A stretch of DNA of 13,534 nt, taken from positions 1 through 13,534 of the forward strand of contig JBAZOD010000022.1 of NCBI GenBank assembly GCA_041648955.1, given 5' to 3'. The translations under genes were made by a program, and so were the position numbers. Below are positions 6,893-13,534 of this stretch, one piece after another. Position 1 is the first letter of the stretch. Each line of letters opens with the position of its first letter. This DNA comes from JBAZOD01 sp041648955 (GTDB lineage Bacteria > Patescibacteriota > Patescibacteriia > Patescibacteriales > JAQTRU01). The notes beneath the pieces are model-generated. The model made no database searches. It was not told the origin of the DNA and saw only the letters and a list, made by a program, of their open reading frames with translations.

Positions 6893-7010
6893 AATTTCAA
6901 AAGCAAAGGTTATATGTCTTAACTTGATTATAACCACACATCTAAAGAAAATTCTCTGGCTTTTTCTTTAAAATTAGGGATTCCTGTAATGTGAACATAA
7001 ATTCCTCAAT

Positions 7011-7199
7011 ATGGAATTTACTAATGAACAACTGGATCAGATTATCGTTCTTTTTAGAGATGAATTAGGACTAGAGATTGACCGAGCCGAAGCCCAACGG
7101 CAGGCCATAGCTTTAATTAATCTAGTTAGACAGGTTTATAGGCCGATGAGTAAAGACGACTTTGCCAAATATATTGCCAAAGTTAAAAAATATAGATAA
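7011..7199 (+). CDS. Small conserved-looking protein (62 aa) upstream of a serine recombinase
   Basis: A 62-aa acidic-to-basic helical protein of unknown function, starting MEFTNEQLDQIIVLF and ending in a Lys-rich tail (KYIAKVKKYR). It looks like two or three amphipathic helices; RAEAQRQAIALINLVRQVY is the strongest. Codon composition and the full use of the frame suggest a real gene. Similar short helical proteins, as I recall, accompany serine recombinases in CPR genomes, possibly as a DNA-binding or directionality partner, but no named domain is recognised. It is separated from the recombinase by the 130-bp structured leader. TTCC/GGAA forms a small inverted repeat over its start codon, and no Shine-Dalgarno is visible. 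Confidence 0.6.
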   Translation: MEFTNEQLDQIIVLFRDELGLEIDRAEAQRQAIALINLVRQVYRPMSKDDFAKYIAKVKKYR

Positions 7200-7209
7200 A
7201 ATGTAAATA

Positions 7210-7325
7210 CTTACCCGATACATAATAAACCACAGAGATTTTTTATTTCATCCCAAAAAGGGGTAGCCCTGCCGATGAAATCACTCTGTGGTTTGTGTCG
7301 GGTAAGTCAGGGCTATCCCTTTTTG
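7210..7325 (+). promoter_or_regulatory. Structured leader B-A-B'-A' before the recombinase (pseudoknot/switch topology or att site)
   Basis: Two complementary pairs are interleaved. B (7210-7252) is matched by its inverse B' (7274-7306) at 30 of 33 positions, in blocks CTTACCCGA, ACA, AACCACAGAG and ATTTCATC; B carries extra bases that would bulge. A (7254-7271, CAAAAAGGGGTAGCCCTG) is matched by A' (7308-7325) over 18 bp with one G:U. The order B, A, B', A' means the two stems form either a large H-type pseudoknot or two mutually exclusive hairpins. A' ends seven bases before the preferred recombinase start at 7332, and B' contains an in-frame ATG at 7275. As RNA it could control recombinase translation or elongation. 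As DNA it could be a recombinase attachment or binding site, since attP often adjoins the integrase gene. Confidence 0.6.
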
Positions 7326-7331
7326 TATTCT

Positions 7332-8963
7332 ATGAATAAAATAAATCAAACAATTAAATATTTTGGCTATGTCCGCAAGTCCACCGAGGGCGAGGAACGG
7401 CAGGCTTTATCTATTGAATCGCAAAAAGACAAAGTCAAAGAAATTTTCCCGCAGTTGGATATTGTTGAGGTTTTGGAAGAAAAGCACTCGGCGTTTAAGC
7501 CGTATAACCGTCCCGTATTTGAGGAAATGATAAAACGAATAAGACGAGGCGAAGCTACCGGAATAATCGCCTGGCATCCGGACAGATTAAGCCGGAATGA
7601 AATAGACGCTTCAACCATAACTTATTTAGTCCGCACCGGCGTTATTCATGATCTGAAATTCGGCTCATATAATTTTGATAATTCGCCCGAGGGAATAATG
7701 ATGTTACAGTTAGCTTTAAGTCAGTCGCAATATTTTTCTTCCAAATTGGGAAAAGATGTAAAACGAGGCTTAGAAAAGAAAGTTAGTTTGGGCTGGCTTC
7801 CCGGAGTGGCCCCAGAGGGCTATTTAAACGATATGAGGCTGGAAAAGGGGCAAAGAACTATAAGCACTGACAAAAAGCGGGCGGTTCTGCTTAGGCGGGC
7901 TTTTGATATGTTTTTAACCGGCGCTTATTCGGCCCAGGAAGTCTTTGACAAACTAAATAACGAATGGGGCTATACGACAAGAAAGAAAAAGAAAACCGGC
8001 GGAAAACCGCTTTGCCGTTCTACTTGGTATAAAATACTGAATAATCCATTTTACGCCGGAGTTATGGTTTATAACAACAAAGAAAGTAAAGGCAAACATA
8101 AACCAATAATAACTATTGACGAATTTAATCGCATACAGGAATTATTAGGCGATAAAGGCTGTAAGAAAAAACCGGAAAAAAGAGATTTTACTTTTACCGG
8201 ACTTTTCCGGTGCGGTGTCTGCGGTTGTCTTATTACCGCCGAGCATAAGACTAAATATTTAAAACAGAAAAAAGAAGTTAAAAGCTATGATTATTATCAT
8301 TGCACCCACAAGAAAAAAGATATTGCCTGCCGGCAAGGCTCGGTTTTAGAAGAAGATATTAAGCACGAAATATTACTAAAGTTAAAAGGCTTAGAAATTC
8401 ATCCTAAGTTTCTTGAATGGGCGTTTGAATATTTAGACAGCATAAAAGAAACTGAAAAAAAGCAAACAAAAATAACTGCTAAAAGTCAAAAAGAACAAAC
8501 AGCCGAACTGGAAAGCCAACTTTCAGAGTTAACTATGATGAGAGCGAAAAAAATAATTGATGACGAGGGATTTTTAAAAGAAGCGGACAAGCTAAAAAAG
8601 CAGATTAAAAGTTTAAAAACAAGCGAAGAAAAAAATGATCAGAAAATGGATATTGAAAAAACCAAAGAGAAAATAACTTTTTGCGTTTACGCTTTTAAAA
8701 GATTTATTGGGGGCGGGAAAAATGCTCAAAAAGAGATACTGGCCGAGTTAGGTTCGAACCGGGAAATTATCAATAAAAATGTAGTGATTACGCTTAATCC
8801 GTGGCTTATTCCGATTTATAATAACGCCGAAATGCTAAACGCTAAAATGAATAAGTTAGAACCGGCTTTAACCCCTGTAAATACAAAACAAAACGAGGCT
8901 CTCGCCTCGCTTCGTCTATCTTGGCTCCCGGGGTCGGATTCGAACCGACGACCAATTGGTTAA
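7332..8963 (+). CDS. Large serine recombinase (resolvase domain, recombinase domain, zinc ribbon, coiled coil)
   Basis: From the preferred ATG at 7332 the protein has 543 aa (residues below use this start). The N-terminal resolvase domain has YVRKSTEGE with nucleophile Ser17, SIESQ and HPDRLSRN (82-89). The recombinase domain (about 155-285) includes GWLPGVAPEGY. The zinc ribbon has CGVC (294-297) and paired cysteines at 324 and 333. A Lys/Glu-rich coiled coil (about 365-440) follows. This is the architecture of integrases and transposases that catalyse serine-mediated site-specific recombination. An in-frame ATG at 7275 would add 19 residues (MKSLCGLCRVSQGYPFLYS) encoded by the structured leader; I reject it because homologous resolvase domains start close to the YVR strand. 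The last 13 codons and the stop are antisense to tRNA-Asn, so the native C-terminus is uncertain. The protein is probably active as far as visible residues show. Confidence 0.9.
   Translation: MNKINQTIKYFGYVRKSTEGEERQALSIESQKDKVKEIFPQLDIVEVLEEKHSAFKPYNRPVFEEMIKRIRRGEATGIIAWHPDRLSRNEIDASTITYLVRTGVIHDLKFGSYNFDNSPEGIMMLQLALSQSQYFSSKLGKDVKRGLEKKVSLGWLPGVAPEGYLNDMRLEKGQRTISTDKKRAVLLRRAFDMFLTGAYSAQEVFDKLNNEWGYTTRKKKKTGGKPLCRSTWYKILNNPFYAGVMVYNNKESKGKHKPIITIDEFNRIQELLGDKGCKKKPEKRDFTFTGLFRCGVCGCLITAEHKTKYLKQKKEVKSYDYYHCTHKKKDIACRQGSVLEEDIKHEILLKLKGLEIHPKFLEWAFEYLDSIKETEKKQTKITAKSQKEQTAELESQLSELTMMRAKKIIDDEGFLKEADKLKKQIKSLKTSEEKNDQKMDIEKTKEKITFCVYAFKRFIGGGKNAQKEILAELGSNREIINKNVVITLNPWLIPIYNNAEMLNAKMNKLEPALTPVNTKQNEALASLRLSWLPGSDSNRRPIG
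8884..8909 (-). terminator. Terminator of tRNA-Asn
   Basis: CGAGGC (8894-8899), loop TCTC and GCCTCG (8904-8909) form a 6-bp GC-rich stem. On the minus strand a TTTTGTTTT tract follows, 12 bp after the tRNA CCA end. It lies inside the 3' end of the recombinase reading frame on the other strand. Confidence 0.75.
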
Positions 8964-8996
8964 CAGCCAACTGCGCTACCACTGCGCTACCCGGGA
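8922..8996 (-). tRNA. tRNA-Asn (anticodon GTT), CCA encoded
   Basis: The minus strand folds into a complete cloverleaf: acceptor TCCCGGG with CCCGGGA, D-stem GCGC/GCGC, anticodon stem GTTGG/CCAAT with loop CTGTTAA (anticodon GTT, asparagine), a 5-nt variable loop, T-stem GTCGG/CCGAC with loop TTCGAAT, discriminator G and encoded CCA. A strong promoter lies upstream and a terminator follows. The 3' half overlaps, on the opposite strand, the end of the recombinase reading frame, the classic position for an integrated element. The gene itself is intact. Confidence 0.95.
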
Positions 8997-9057
8997 ATTA
9001 TTCAATTTTCAATCAACAATTGTCGATTATGAATTGCTAAAATTAAAAGGTTTATTT

Positions 9058-9085
9058 ATTATAATAAATCCCTTCAGAATGTCAA
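9058..9085 (-). promoter_or_regulatory. Consensus sigma70 promoter of tRNA-Asn
   Basis: On the minus strand a -35 TTGACA (9080-9085), a 16-bp spacer and a -10 TATAAT (9058-9063) match both consensus hexamers exactly. The transcript would begin about 55 nt before the mature tRNA 5' end, leaving a leader to be removed by RNase P. It is the strongest promoter visible in the window. Confidence 0.8.
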
Positions 9086-9133
9086 ATATTCTAAGTTAAA
9101 ATTGAGAATTGATAATTATTAATTCGTAATTGA

Positions 9134-10447
9134 TTAAAAATCACGCAATTTCTTCAACCCCTCGTGCTTTCTGATTCTCTCCAAGGCCTTGGCTTCAATC
9201 TGACGAATGCGTTCGCGGGTTACGTCAAACTCTTGCCCAACTTCTTCTAAGGTATGGGCTACGCCGTCAATCAGACCGAAGCGCATTTCCAAAATCTTTT
9301 GTTCGCGCGGAGATAGAGTTGCTACCACTTCTTTAACATAATCTTTGAGAAGCTGAAGAGCGGCGGCTCTGTCCGGTGTGACATTTTTTACATCCTCAAT
9401 AAAATCTTCCAAAGTGGAGTCCTCTTCATCCTCACCCACTGTGGTTTCCAAGGAAATAGTATCTTGAGATATTTTGATTATATGCCTGACCTTGTCTATA
9501 TCCTCCCCCATTTCGGCGGCAATTTCTTCTGGCAAAGGTTCGCGTCCCAAATCCTGAATCAGGCGTCTTTCCACTTGAGTAAATTTATTGATAGTTTCCA
9601 CCATATGAACCGGAATACGGATGGTGCGGGATTGGTCGGCCAAAGCGCGGGTAATCGCCTGCCTGATCCACCAGGTGGCGTAGGTGGAAAATTTATAGCC
9701 CTTGCGGTATTCAAATTTTTCCACAGCACGAAAGAGGCCAATATTGCCTTCTTGAATTAAATCCAAAAGACTCAAACCTTTAGCGCCGACAAATTTTTTG
9801 GCAATAGACACAACCAAACGAAGATTGGCTTCTATTATTTTTTTCTCCGCATCTTTTTCCCCTTTTTCTTTTCTTTTCGCCAATTCTACTTCTTCTTCGC
9901 CGGAAAGCAATGGAACTCGGCCGATTTCTTTCAGATACATTTGAATAGAATCAGAATTTAATTTTAATAAATCAATGCTTTTTGCTTCGGCTGCGGCTTT
10001 TTTGGCGGCTGCTGCCACAGATTTTTTATCGGTTGGCTTATTTTTTTCATCTTCATCAATATTCAAAAATTTGCCGGCATCTTCAAATATCTGGACTCCG
10101 CTTTCCTGCAAACGGCTCAAAAAAACTTCATAATCAAAAACATATTCCTCTACTTGCGGGAATAGACATAGCAATTCGGTTTCCGTGACAAAACCCCTCA
10201 TTCTTCCTTTTCTTATCACATTTTCCATTTGGGCTTCGCTTGGCTTTTCCGGCTTGCTTTCAATCGTTTTTTTCTTCTCAACAAAATTAGGCTTCTTTTT
10301 GTAGGAAGCCGATATTTTCTTTTTGGCGGATTTCACGGATATTTTTTTCGACTTAACTTTTGGACGAAGCAATGTTTTTTTTGCTTTTCCTGGTTTTTTG
10401 CCGGTTTTTGGTTTAGCCTTTTTTATTTTCTTGTTTTTTGCAGGCAT
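9134..10447 (-). CDS. rpoD: RNA polymerase primary sigma factor (sigma70/RpoD)
   Basis: A 437-aa housekeeping sigma factor. The first 65 residues are an unusually Lys-rich tail. Region 1.1-like sequence follows (about 75-125), then an Ala/Lys spacer, region 1.2 (SDSIQMYLKEIGRVPLL, 165-181), region 2 with NLRLVVSIAKKF (208-219) and the -10-recognising/melting helix YKFSTYATWWIRQAITRAL (251-269), region 3 (about 280-355), and region 4 with the -35 helix-turn-helix LEEVGQEFDVTRERIRQIEAKAL (400-422). All regions are intact, so it should direct core RNA polymerase to TTGACA/TATAAT promoters like the one found for tRNA-Asn. It starts 26 bp after dnaG, the classic dnaG-rpoD arrangement, and is probably cotranscribed. 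No clear hairpin terminator follows. No strong Shine-Dalgarno; the upstream bases are A-rich. Confidence 0.97.
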   Translation of the reverse strand: MPAKNKKIKKAKPKTGKKPGKAKKTLLRPKVKSKKISVKSAKKKISASYKKKPNFVEKKKTIESKPEKPSEAQMENVIRKGRMRGFVTETELLCLFPQVEEYVFDYEVFLSRLQESGVQIFEDAGKFLNIDEDEKNKPTDKKSVAAAAKKAAAEAKSIDLLKLNSDSIQMYLKEIGRVPLLSGEEEVELAKRKEKGEKDAEKKIIEANLRLVVSIAKKFVGAKGLSLLDLIQEGNIGLFRAVEKFEYRKGYKFSTYATWWIRQAITRALADQSRTIRIPVHMVETINKFTQVERRLIQDLGREPLPEEIAAEMGEDIDKVRHIIKISQDTISLETTVGEDEEDSTLEDFIEDVKNVTPDRAAALQLLKDYVKEVVATLSPREQKILEMRFGLIDGVAHTLEEVGQEFDVTRERIRQIEAKALERIRKHEGLKKLRDF

Positions 10448-10473
10448 AATTTATTTTCATTTTTCTTATTAAT

Positions 10474-12339
10474 TTATTCTCCCATCTCCCTGATCTCATC
10501 GGAAAGCATTTTTAATTCTCCCAATAGCTCTCCTGCTTTTTCTCCCTCTCCTTTTTCTTCATAATCGCCAATCGTTTTTTCTATTTCCCTCATTCTGCGC
10601 ATTAAATAATTTTTCTTTAAAATTAAAGAAATTTTTGCAATTTCCCTCTTCGCTCCCTCGCTGTCCAATTCATAAAAATCCTTATCACCTAAAAGAACCA
10701 GCCGATCTAATAACTTGAGCTGGTTTCTATTTATTTTTTCGGCTTGGCTGAGCTCCGCCTTTTCTCCGCTAAAAGAGCCTTCCAGCCAACTTTTCAAATT
10801 ATTATAATTTATTGCGGAATTAGGATCCGCTTCTTGCCGATTATTAATTTCATTATAATAGATTATTAAATTTTTGTAAAATGATTTATTAAGCAAACCG
10901 GAAATTTGATCATCCTGAATATGGCTTATGGCATATGCCAAAAGACCAGGAAATTTTATGGCCAGCGCCAATAATAATTCTGAAAGCATTTCTTCCCGGC
11001 TTTGCCTGATTTTCGGCTCTTCTTTTTCCGGCTGGCGCTTTTGCGGACCAGTTTCGCTTTTGGCTTGGGCGGAGATAGTTTCCCGCAATAAATTTTCGTC
11101 TATTTCTATTTTTTCACTTAATTTTCTCAGCCAAAAACCTTGTTCAATTTTATTGCCAAGCTTCATGATAATCGGCAATATTTCTTTGGCAGCTTTTCTC
11201 TTGTCTTGCACTTCCTCTAAATTCAACCCGGCAAACACTTTATCAAAATAATATTCCATGATCGGCCTGGCTTTAGCAACCGCTTCCACCCATTCTTTCG
11301 GATTATTTTTTATGCATTCATCCGGGTCTTTGCCGTTGGGCATCATAACCACTTTTATATTCATCTCCGCCCGCATCGCTTCTCTGATTCCGCGATCAGC
11401 CGCCATTTGTCCAGCCTTGTCCATATCAAAAGCCAGGGCAATATTGTTTATATATCTTTTTATTAATTTTATCTGATCTTCGGTAAGAGCAGTGCCAGAA
11501 GAAGCAACAACATTTTTAAATCCGCTTTGGTGGGCGGTAATGACGTCCATTTGCCCCTCAACCATAATAGCCAAGTCTTCAGATTTAATCGCCATTTTTG
11601 CTTTATCCAATCCAAAAATTATTCTGCTTTTATCATAAATTACCGTAGAAGGGCTATTAACATATTTACCCATTTTTTCTTCTGCTTCTTTTTCCGGCCG
11701 CACCCGGGCAGTCAAAGCCACAACCGCTCCGTTGATATCGGAAATCGGAAACATAATTCTATCGCGAAAACGATTATAAAATCTGGAGCTGTTTTGGCTC
11801 TTCGTACAAAGGCCTGCCAAAAATATTTCATTTTCGCTGTATCCTCTGCTTCTTAAAAATTTTAATAAATCATCCCAAGAATCCGGGCTGTAGCCGACTC
11901 GCCAATTTTCTAAAGTTTCTTTTGTTAAGCCCCGGCTGGATAAATATTTTCTCACTCCTTCAGCTGATTTTTCCGCGAAAAGAGCGCGATGATAATAATT
12001 AGCCGCTTCCTCCATTATGTCCATAATCCTATTCCGTTGCGAAGATATTTTCGGATCTTGCCTTTGGAGAGTTACTCCGGCCTTGGGAGCTAGATTTCGC
12101 AGAGCTTCTCCGAAACCAATCCCTTCTATTTCCATCACAAAAGAAAAGACGTCTCCGCCTTTGCCGCAGCCAAAGCAATGCCAAATCTGCTTTTCTGGCG
12201 AAACCATAAAAGACGGGGTTTTCTCCCGGTGAAAAGGGCAGGGCGCCCGAAAATTTATACCGGCCGGCTTTAACGGAATATATTCGCGAATGATTTCCAC
12301 AATATCCAGCCTTGATTTTATTTCTTCGTTTTGGTCCAT
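10474..12339 (-). CDS. dnaG: DNA primase DnaG
   Basis: A 621-aa primase that makes RNA primers for replication. The N-terminal CHC2 zinc-binding domain has Cys34, His37, Cys55 and Cys58 (CPFH and CFGC). The catalytic core follows, with TOPRIM motifs EGQMDVI (Glu261), AFDMDKAG (Asp305, Asp307) and KDPDE (338-342) for metal binding. The C-terminal about 190 residues are helical and highly charged, matching the helicase-interaction region. The length is slightly above the usual 580-600. FDMDKAG has Met where many primases have Gly or Ala, without affecting the acidic residues. It is followed closely by rpoD and preceded by a HAD gene 38 bp upstream, all on the same strand. The start is the ATG that gives the standard N-terminus just before the zinc finger; no Shine-Dalgarno is visible. 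Confidence 0.96.
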   Translation of the reverse strand: MDQNEEIKSRLDIVEIIREYIPLKPAGINFRAPCPFHREKTPSFMVSPEKQIWHCFGCGKGGDVFSFVMEIEGIGFGEALRNLAPKAGVTLQRQDPKISSQRNRIMDIMEEAANYYHRALFAEKSAEGVRKYLSSRGLTKETLENWRVGYSPDSWDDLLKFLRSRGYSENEIFLAGLCTKSQNSSRFYNRFRDRIMFPISDINGAVVALTARVRPEKEAEEKMGKYVNSPSTVIYDKSRIIFGLDKAKMAIKSEDLAIMVEGQMDVITAHQSGFKNVVASSGTALTEDQIKLIKRYINNIALAFDMDKAGQMAADRGIREAMRAEMNIKVVMMPNGKDPDECIKNNPKEWVEAVAKARPIMEYYFDKVFAGLNLEEVQDKRKAAKEILPIIMKLGNKIEQGFWLRKLSEKIEIDENLLRETISAQAKSETGPQKRQPEKEEPKIRQSREEMLSELLLALAIKFPGLLAYAISHIQDDQISGLLNKSFYKNLIIYYNEINNRQEADPNSAINYNNLKSWLEGSFSGEKAELSQAEKINRNQLKLLDRLVLLGDKDFYELDSEGAKREIAKISLILKKNYLMRRMREIEKTIGDYEEKGEGEKAGELLGELKMLSDEIREMGE

Positions 12340-12377
12340 CTTGGAAAATTAAAAATTTAAAAATAAAAAATAAAAAA

Positions 12378-12995
12378 TTACCACTCCTTAACCCTTAACT
12401 TACCCAATTCATCTTTCAACTGTTCTCTATCTTTGAAAAGGATAATCTTAAAACCGCACCGATTTGCGAGATTTAAAGCATGTTGATCATCATCCACAAA
12501 AATACATTCTTCCGGACTGCAATGTACTTTATTTAATAAAATATCATAAAATTCTTTTTCTCTTTTGTTGTATCCGGCATCAAAAGAAAAAATATAATCA
12601 TCAAAATCTTTCATCAAACCATATTTTTTATCTAAATATTCTATTCTTTCCTTAGTATTGCCCGAGAATGCAGCAACTTTATATTTTTTCCTTAATTTAG
12701 ACACCAGCTCTTTCATGCCTCTCATTGGAGTATAAGAAGAATGCCAAAGTTTTTGTATCTCCATAATCTGTTTATCATTAATAGCCAGTTTCTCTTTAGC
12801 TGCTTGCCAAAAATCATGTTTTGAAATTTTTCCTGTCCGATATAGCCAACCTTCCTTTTTATAAGGATAAGTTGTAAATATTTCTTTTACTTTTTCCTCA
12901 GGCGCTCCAATTAATTCTATCAATCTGGGTATTACATTTTTAGTCCCATTTTCGAAATAAACACCGCCTAAATCAAAAACTACAGTTTTTATCAT
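12378..12995 (-). CDS. HAD superfamily hydrolase (subfamily IA-like)
   Basis: A 205-aa phosphatase-like protein. Motif I is FDLGGVYF with nucleophile Asp8. The second Asp of the usual DxD is replaced by Gly, as in the YihX-like and dehalogenase-like groups, so phosphatase activity is plausible but not assured. Residues 15-95 form the helical cap. Motif II is FSGNT (Ser111), motif III is around Lys144/Lys147, and motif IV is FVDDD (167-170). The likely reaction is hydrolysis of a small phosphorylated metabolite such as a sugar phosphate; the substrate cannot be told. It lies 38 bp upstream of dnaG on the same strand and may be cotranscribed. The AT-rich intergenic bases between them hold no recognisable terminator. 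Confidence 0.85.
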   Translation of the reverse strand: MIKTVVFDLGGVYFENGTKNVIPRLIELIGAPEEKVKEIFTTYPYKKEGWLYRTGKISKHDFWQAAKEKLAINDKQIMEIQKLWHSSYTPMRGMKELVSKLRKKYKVAAFSGNTKERIEYLDKKYGLMKDFDDYIFSFDAGYNKREKEFYDILLNKVHCSPEECIFVDDDQHALNLANRCGFKIILFKDREQLKDELGKLRVKEW

Positions 12996-13004
12996 AATTA
13001 AATA

Positions 13005-13024
13005 TTGATTGAAAATTGATAATT
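13005..13024. repeat. Dispersed AT-rich repeat (copies near 9002 and 9107)
   Basis: TTGATTGAAAATTGA (13005-13019) occurs as an exact inverted copy at 9002-9016, and AATTGATAATT (13014-13024) recurs in direct orientation at 9107-9117. The copies bracket the rpoD-dnaG-HAD cluster. They may be members of a short intergenic repeat family, or low-complexity spacer sequence. Confidence 0.45.
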
Positions 13025-13055
13025 GCCAGCCAGTGGCTGGTCCGCCTTTGGCGGA
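13025..13055. repeat. Tandem GC-rich mini-hairpins (REP-like)
   Basis: Two adjacent perfect 6-bp stems with 3-nt loops: CCAGCC-AGT-GGCTGG (13026-13040) and TCCGCC-TTT-GGCGGA (13041-13055). They are a GC-rich island in the AT-rich gap between the HAD gene and the 140-aa gene. Neither orientation has a proper T-tract directly after the stems, so I call it a repeat rather than a terminator, though it could terminate the upstream minus-strand gene weakly. Confidence 0.5.
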
Positions 13056-13104
13056 AAAATTTAAAATTTAAAATTTTTGCTGTTTACCGCCATCCAGCCT
13101 CTAA

Positions 13105-13527
13105 TCATCCAAAAATCCTTCTCCACCAGCTTTTCTTCGGTTCCGGTTTAGCAGTCTTATCATACTCTCCGTGCCCGATTTTGTCTATTGGATCAATTTC
13201 CGGAGAAAGCTTTGAAGAAGCTTCTGGCGAGCCTAAAAGGCTTCGCAGCCTAGCTATCTCTTCAGCCACAACTTCTCCGTCATGCTCGGCATTATGCATG
13301 CGCGCGCCCGCATAGCTGGCCTGTTTTTGGTCCAGATGCAAGTTAAAAATAATTTTTTTATTCTGCTCTTCAACATACATATGAAATTTTGGGAAAAAAC
13401 CGCCGCCTAAACGCCGAGAGAAACTGTCTTTCCCCGTTCTTCTGTCTCTGTAATAAGAATAACCAGCTTGGCGCAGCCATTGTTCCGGCGCCATATTGAT
13501 TTGGTTTTTATTGATAATTAATTTCAT
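13105..13527 (-). CDS. Conserved-looking hypothetical protein, CPR-type (140 aa)
   Basis: A 140-aa protein of unknown function. Residues 1-100 appear globular: an N-terminal strand (KLIINK), a Tyr/Arg-rich segment (YSYYRDRRTGKDSFSRR), then FFPKFHMY, IIFNLHLDQK and GARMHNAEHDGEVVAEEIARL. Histidines 49, 64, 78 and 82 with neighbouring acidic residues could form a metal or nucleic-acid site. The FNLHLDQK...HDGEVVxEE pattern is one I recall from Patescibacteria hypothetical proteins. Residues 100-130 are Pro/Ser/Glu-rich and probably disordered. The extreme C-terminus, KKSWWRRIFG, is a basic aromatic tail that could bind membrane or a partner. It uses a TGA stop, which argues against TGA recoding. 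It lies 109 bp upstream of the HAD gene on the same strand, separated by the mini-hairpins. Confidence 0.75.
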   Translation of the reverse strand: MKLIINKNQINMAPEQWLRQAGYSYYRDRRTGKDSFSRRLGGGFFPKFHMYVEEQNKKIIFNLHLDQKQASYAGARMHNAEHDGEVVAEEIARLRSLLGSPEASSKLSPEIDPIDKIGHGEYDKTAKPEPKKSWWRRIFG

Positions 13528-13534
13528 AAAATTA

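Larger units (their letters stand above)
6602..7010. other. 409-bp divergent intergenic region
   Basis: This is the only long gene-free stretch, lying between the minus-strand RM operon and the plus-strand recombinase module. From left to right it holds a weak RM promoter, the TTACC/GGTAA cluster, an AT-rich stretch (6754-6810), the GC-rich hairpin (6817-6892), and an inverted repeat GGTTATA (6908-6914) with TATAACC (6929-6935) about 75 bp before the 62-aa gene. No convincing sigma70 promoter for the plus-strand genes was found; TGTAAT at 6985-6990 is a possible -10 without a good -35. No coding potential was recognised. Confidence 0.6.

Noticed and set aside
7275..7331. N-terminal 19-residue extension of the recombinase from ATG 7275
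   Set aside because: It is encoded inside the structured repeat and precedes the usual start of the resolvase domain; the ATG at 7332 fits the family better.
9001..9133. Terminator after rpoD
   Set aside because: Only AT-rich weak symmetry is visible; no GC stem with a T-tract could be found.
13105..13107. TGA read as glycine (Gracilibacteria/SR1 code)
   Set aside because: The 140-aa protein ends naturally at this TGA and the other genes need no TGA read-through.

Overview
The window looks like a chromosomal segment of a Patescibacteria/CPR bacterium, probably Parcubacteria-like. This is inferred from the gene-dense AT-rich layout, the general absence of Shine-Dalgarno sequences before the starts, a dnaG-rpoD pair, an ABC-F ATPase, and two small proteins of a type I associate with CPR genomes. 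TAA, TAG and TGA all serve as stops, so nothing here points to the Gracilibacteria/SR1 code. No database search was possible.

Layout. Almost everything is on the minus strand. At the left edge is the N-terminus of a PadR-type repressor with its own promoter and a candidate operator. An ABC-F ATPase (398-1849) with a clear terminator follows, then a membrane-anchored M23 peptidase (1969-3216). Next is a visibly more AT-rich three-gene operon, transcribed 6601 to 3336: a PD-(D/E)XK type II restriction endonuclease, a beta-class DNA methyltransferase, and a protein that reads as a PIN-like domain fused to a HEPN-like domain. A 409-bp divergent region (6602-7010) carries repeated TTACC/GGTAA motifs and a strong GC-rich hairpin. 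To its right lies the only plus-strand block: a 62-aa protein and a large serine recombinase. Between these two genes is an arrangement of two interleaved complementary pairs (B-A-B'-A', 7210-7325), which has pseudoknot or switch topology. The recombinase reading frame runs into the tRNA-Asn(GUU) gene and its terminator on the opposite strand.

Right of the tRNA is a housekeeping cluster on the minus strand: a HAD phosphatase-like gene, dnaG and rpoD with small gaps, preceded by a conserved-looking 140-aa protein of unknown function.

How it fits together. The stretch from about 3217 to 8922 looks like an accessory island abutting tRNA-Asn: a restriction-modification operon with a putative dual-RNase third gene, plus a recombinase module in the opposite orientation. 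The flanks are core genes for cell wall, translation, replication priming and transcription. I found no duplicated tRNA end, so the island's boundaries are unproven. The two least ordinary signals are the PIN-HEPN gene inside the restriction-modification operon and the B-A-B'-A' leader immediately before the recombinase start.
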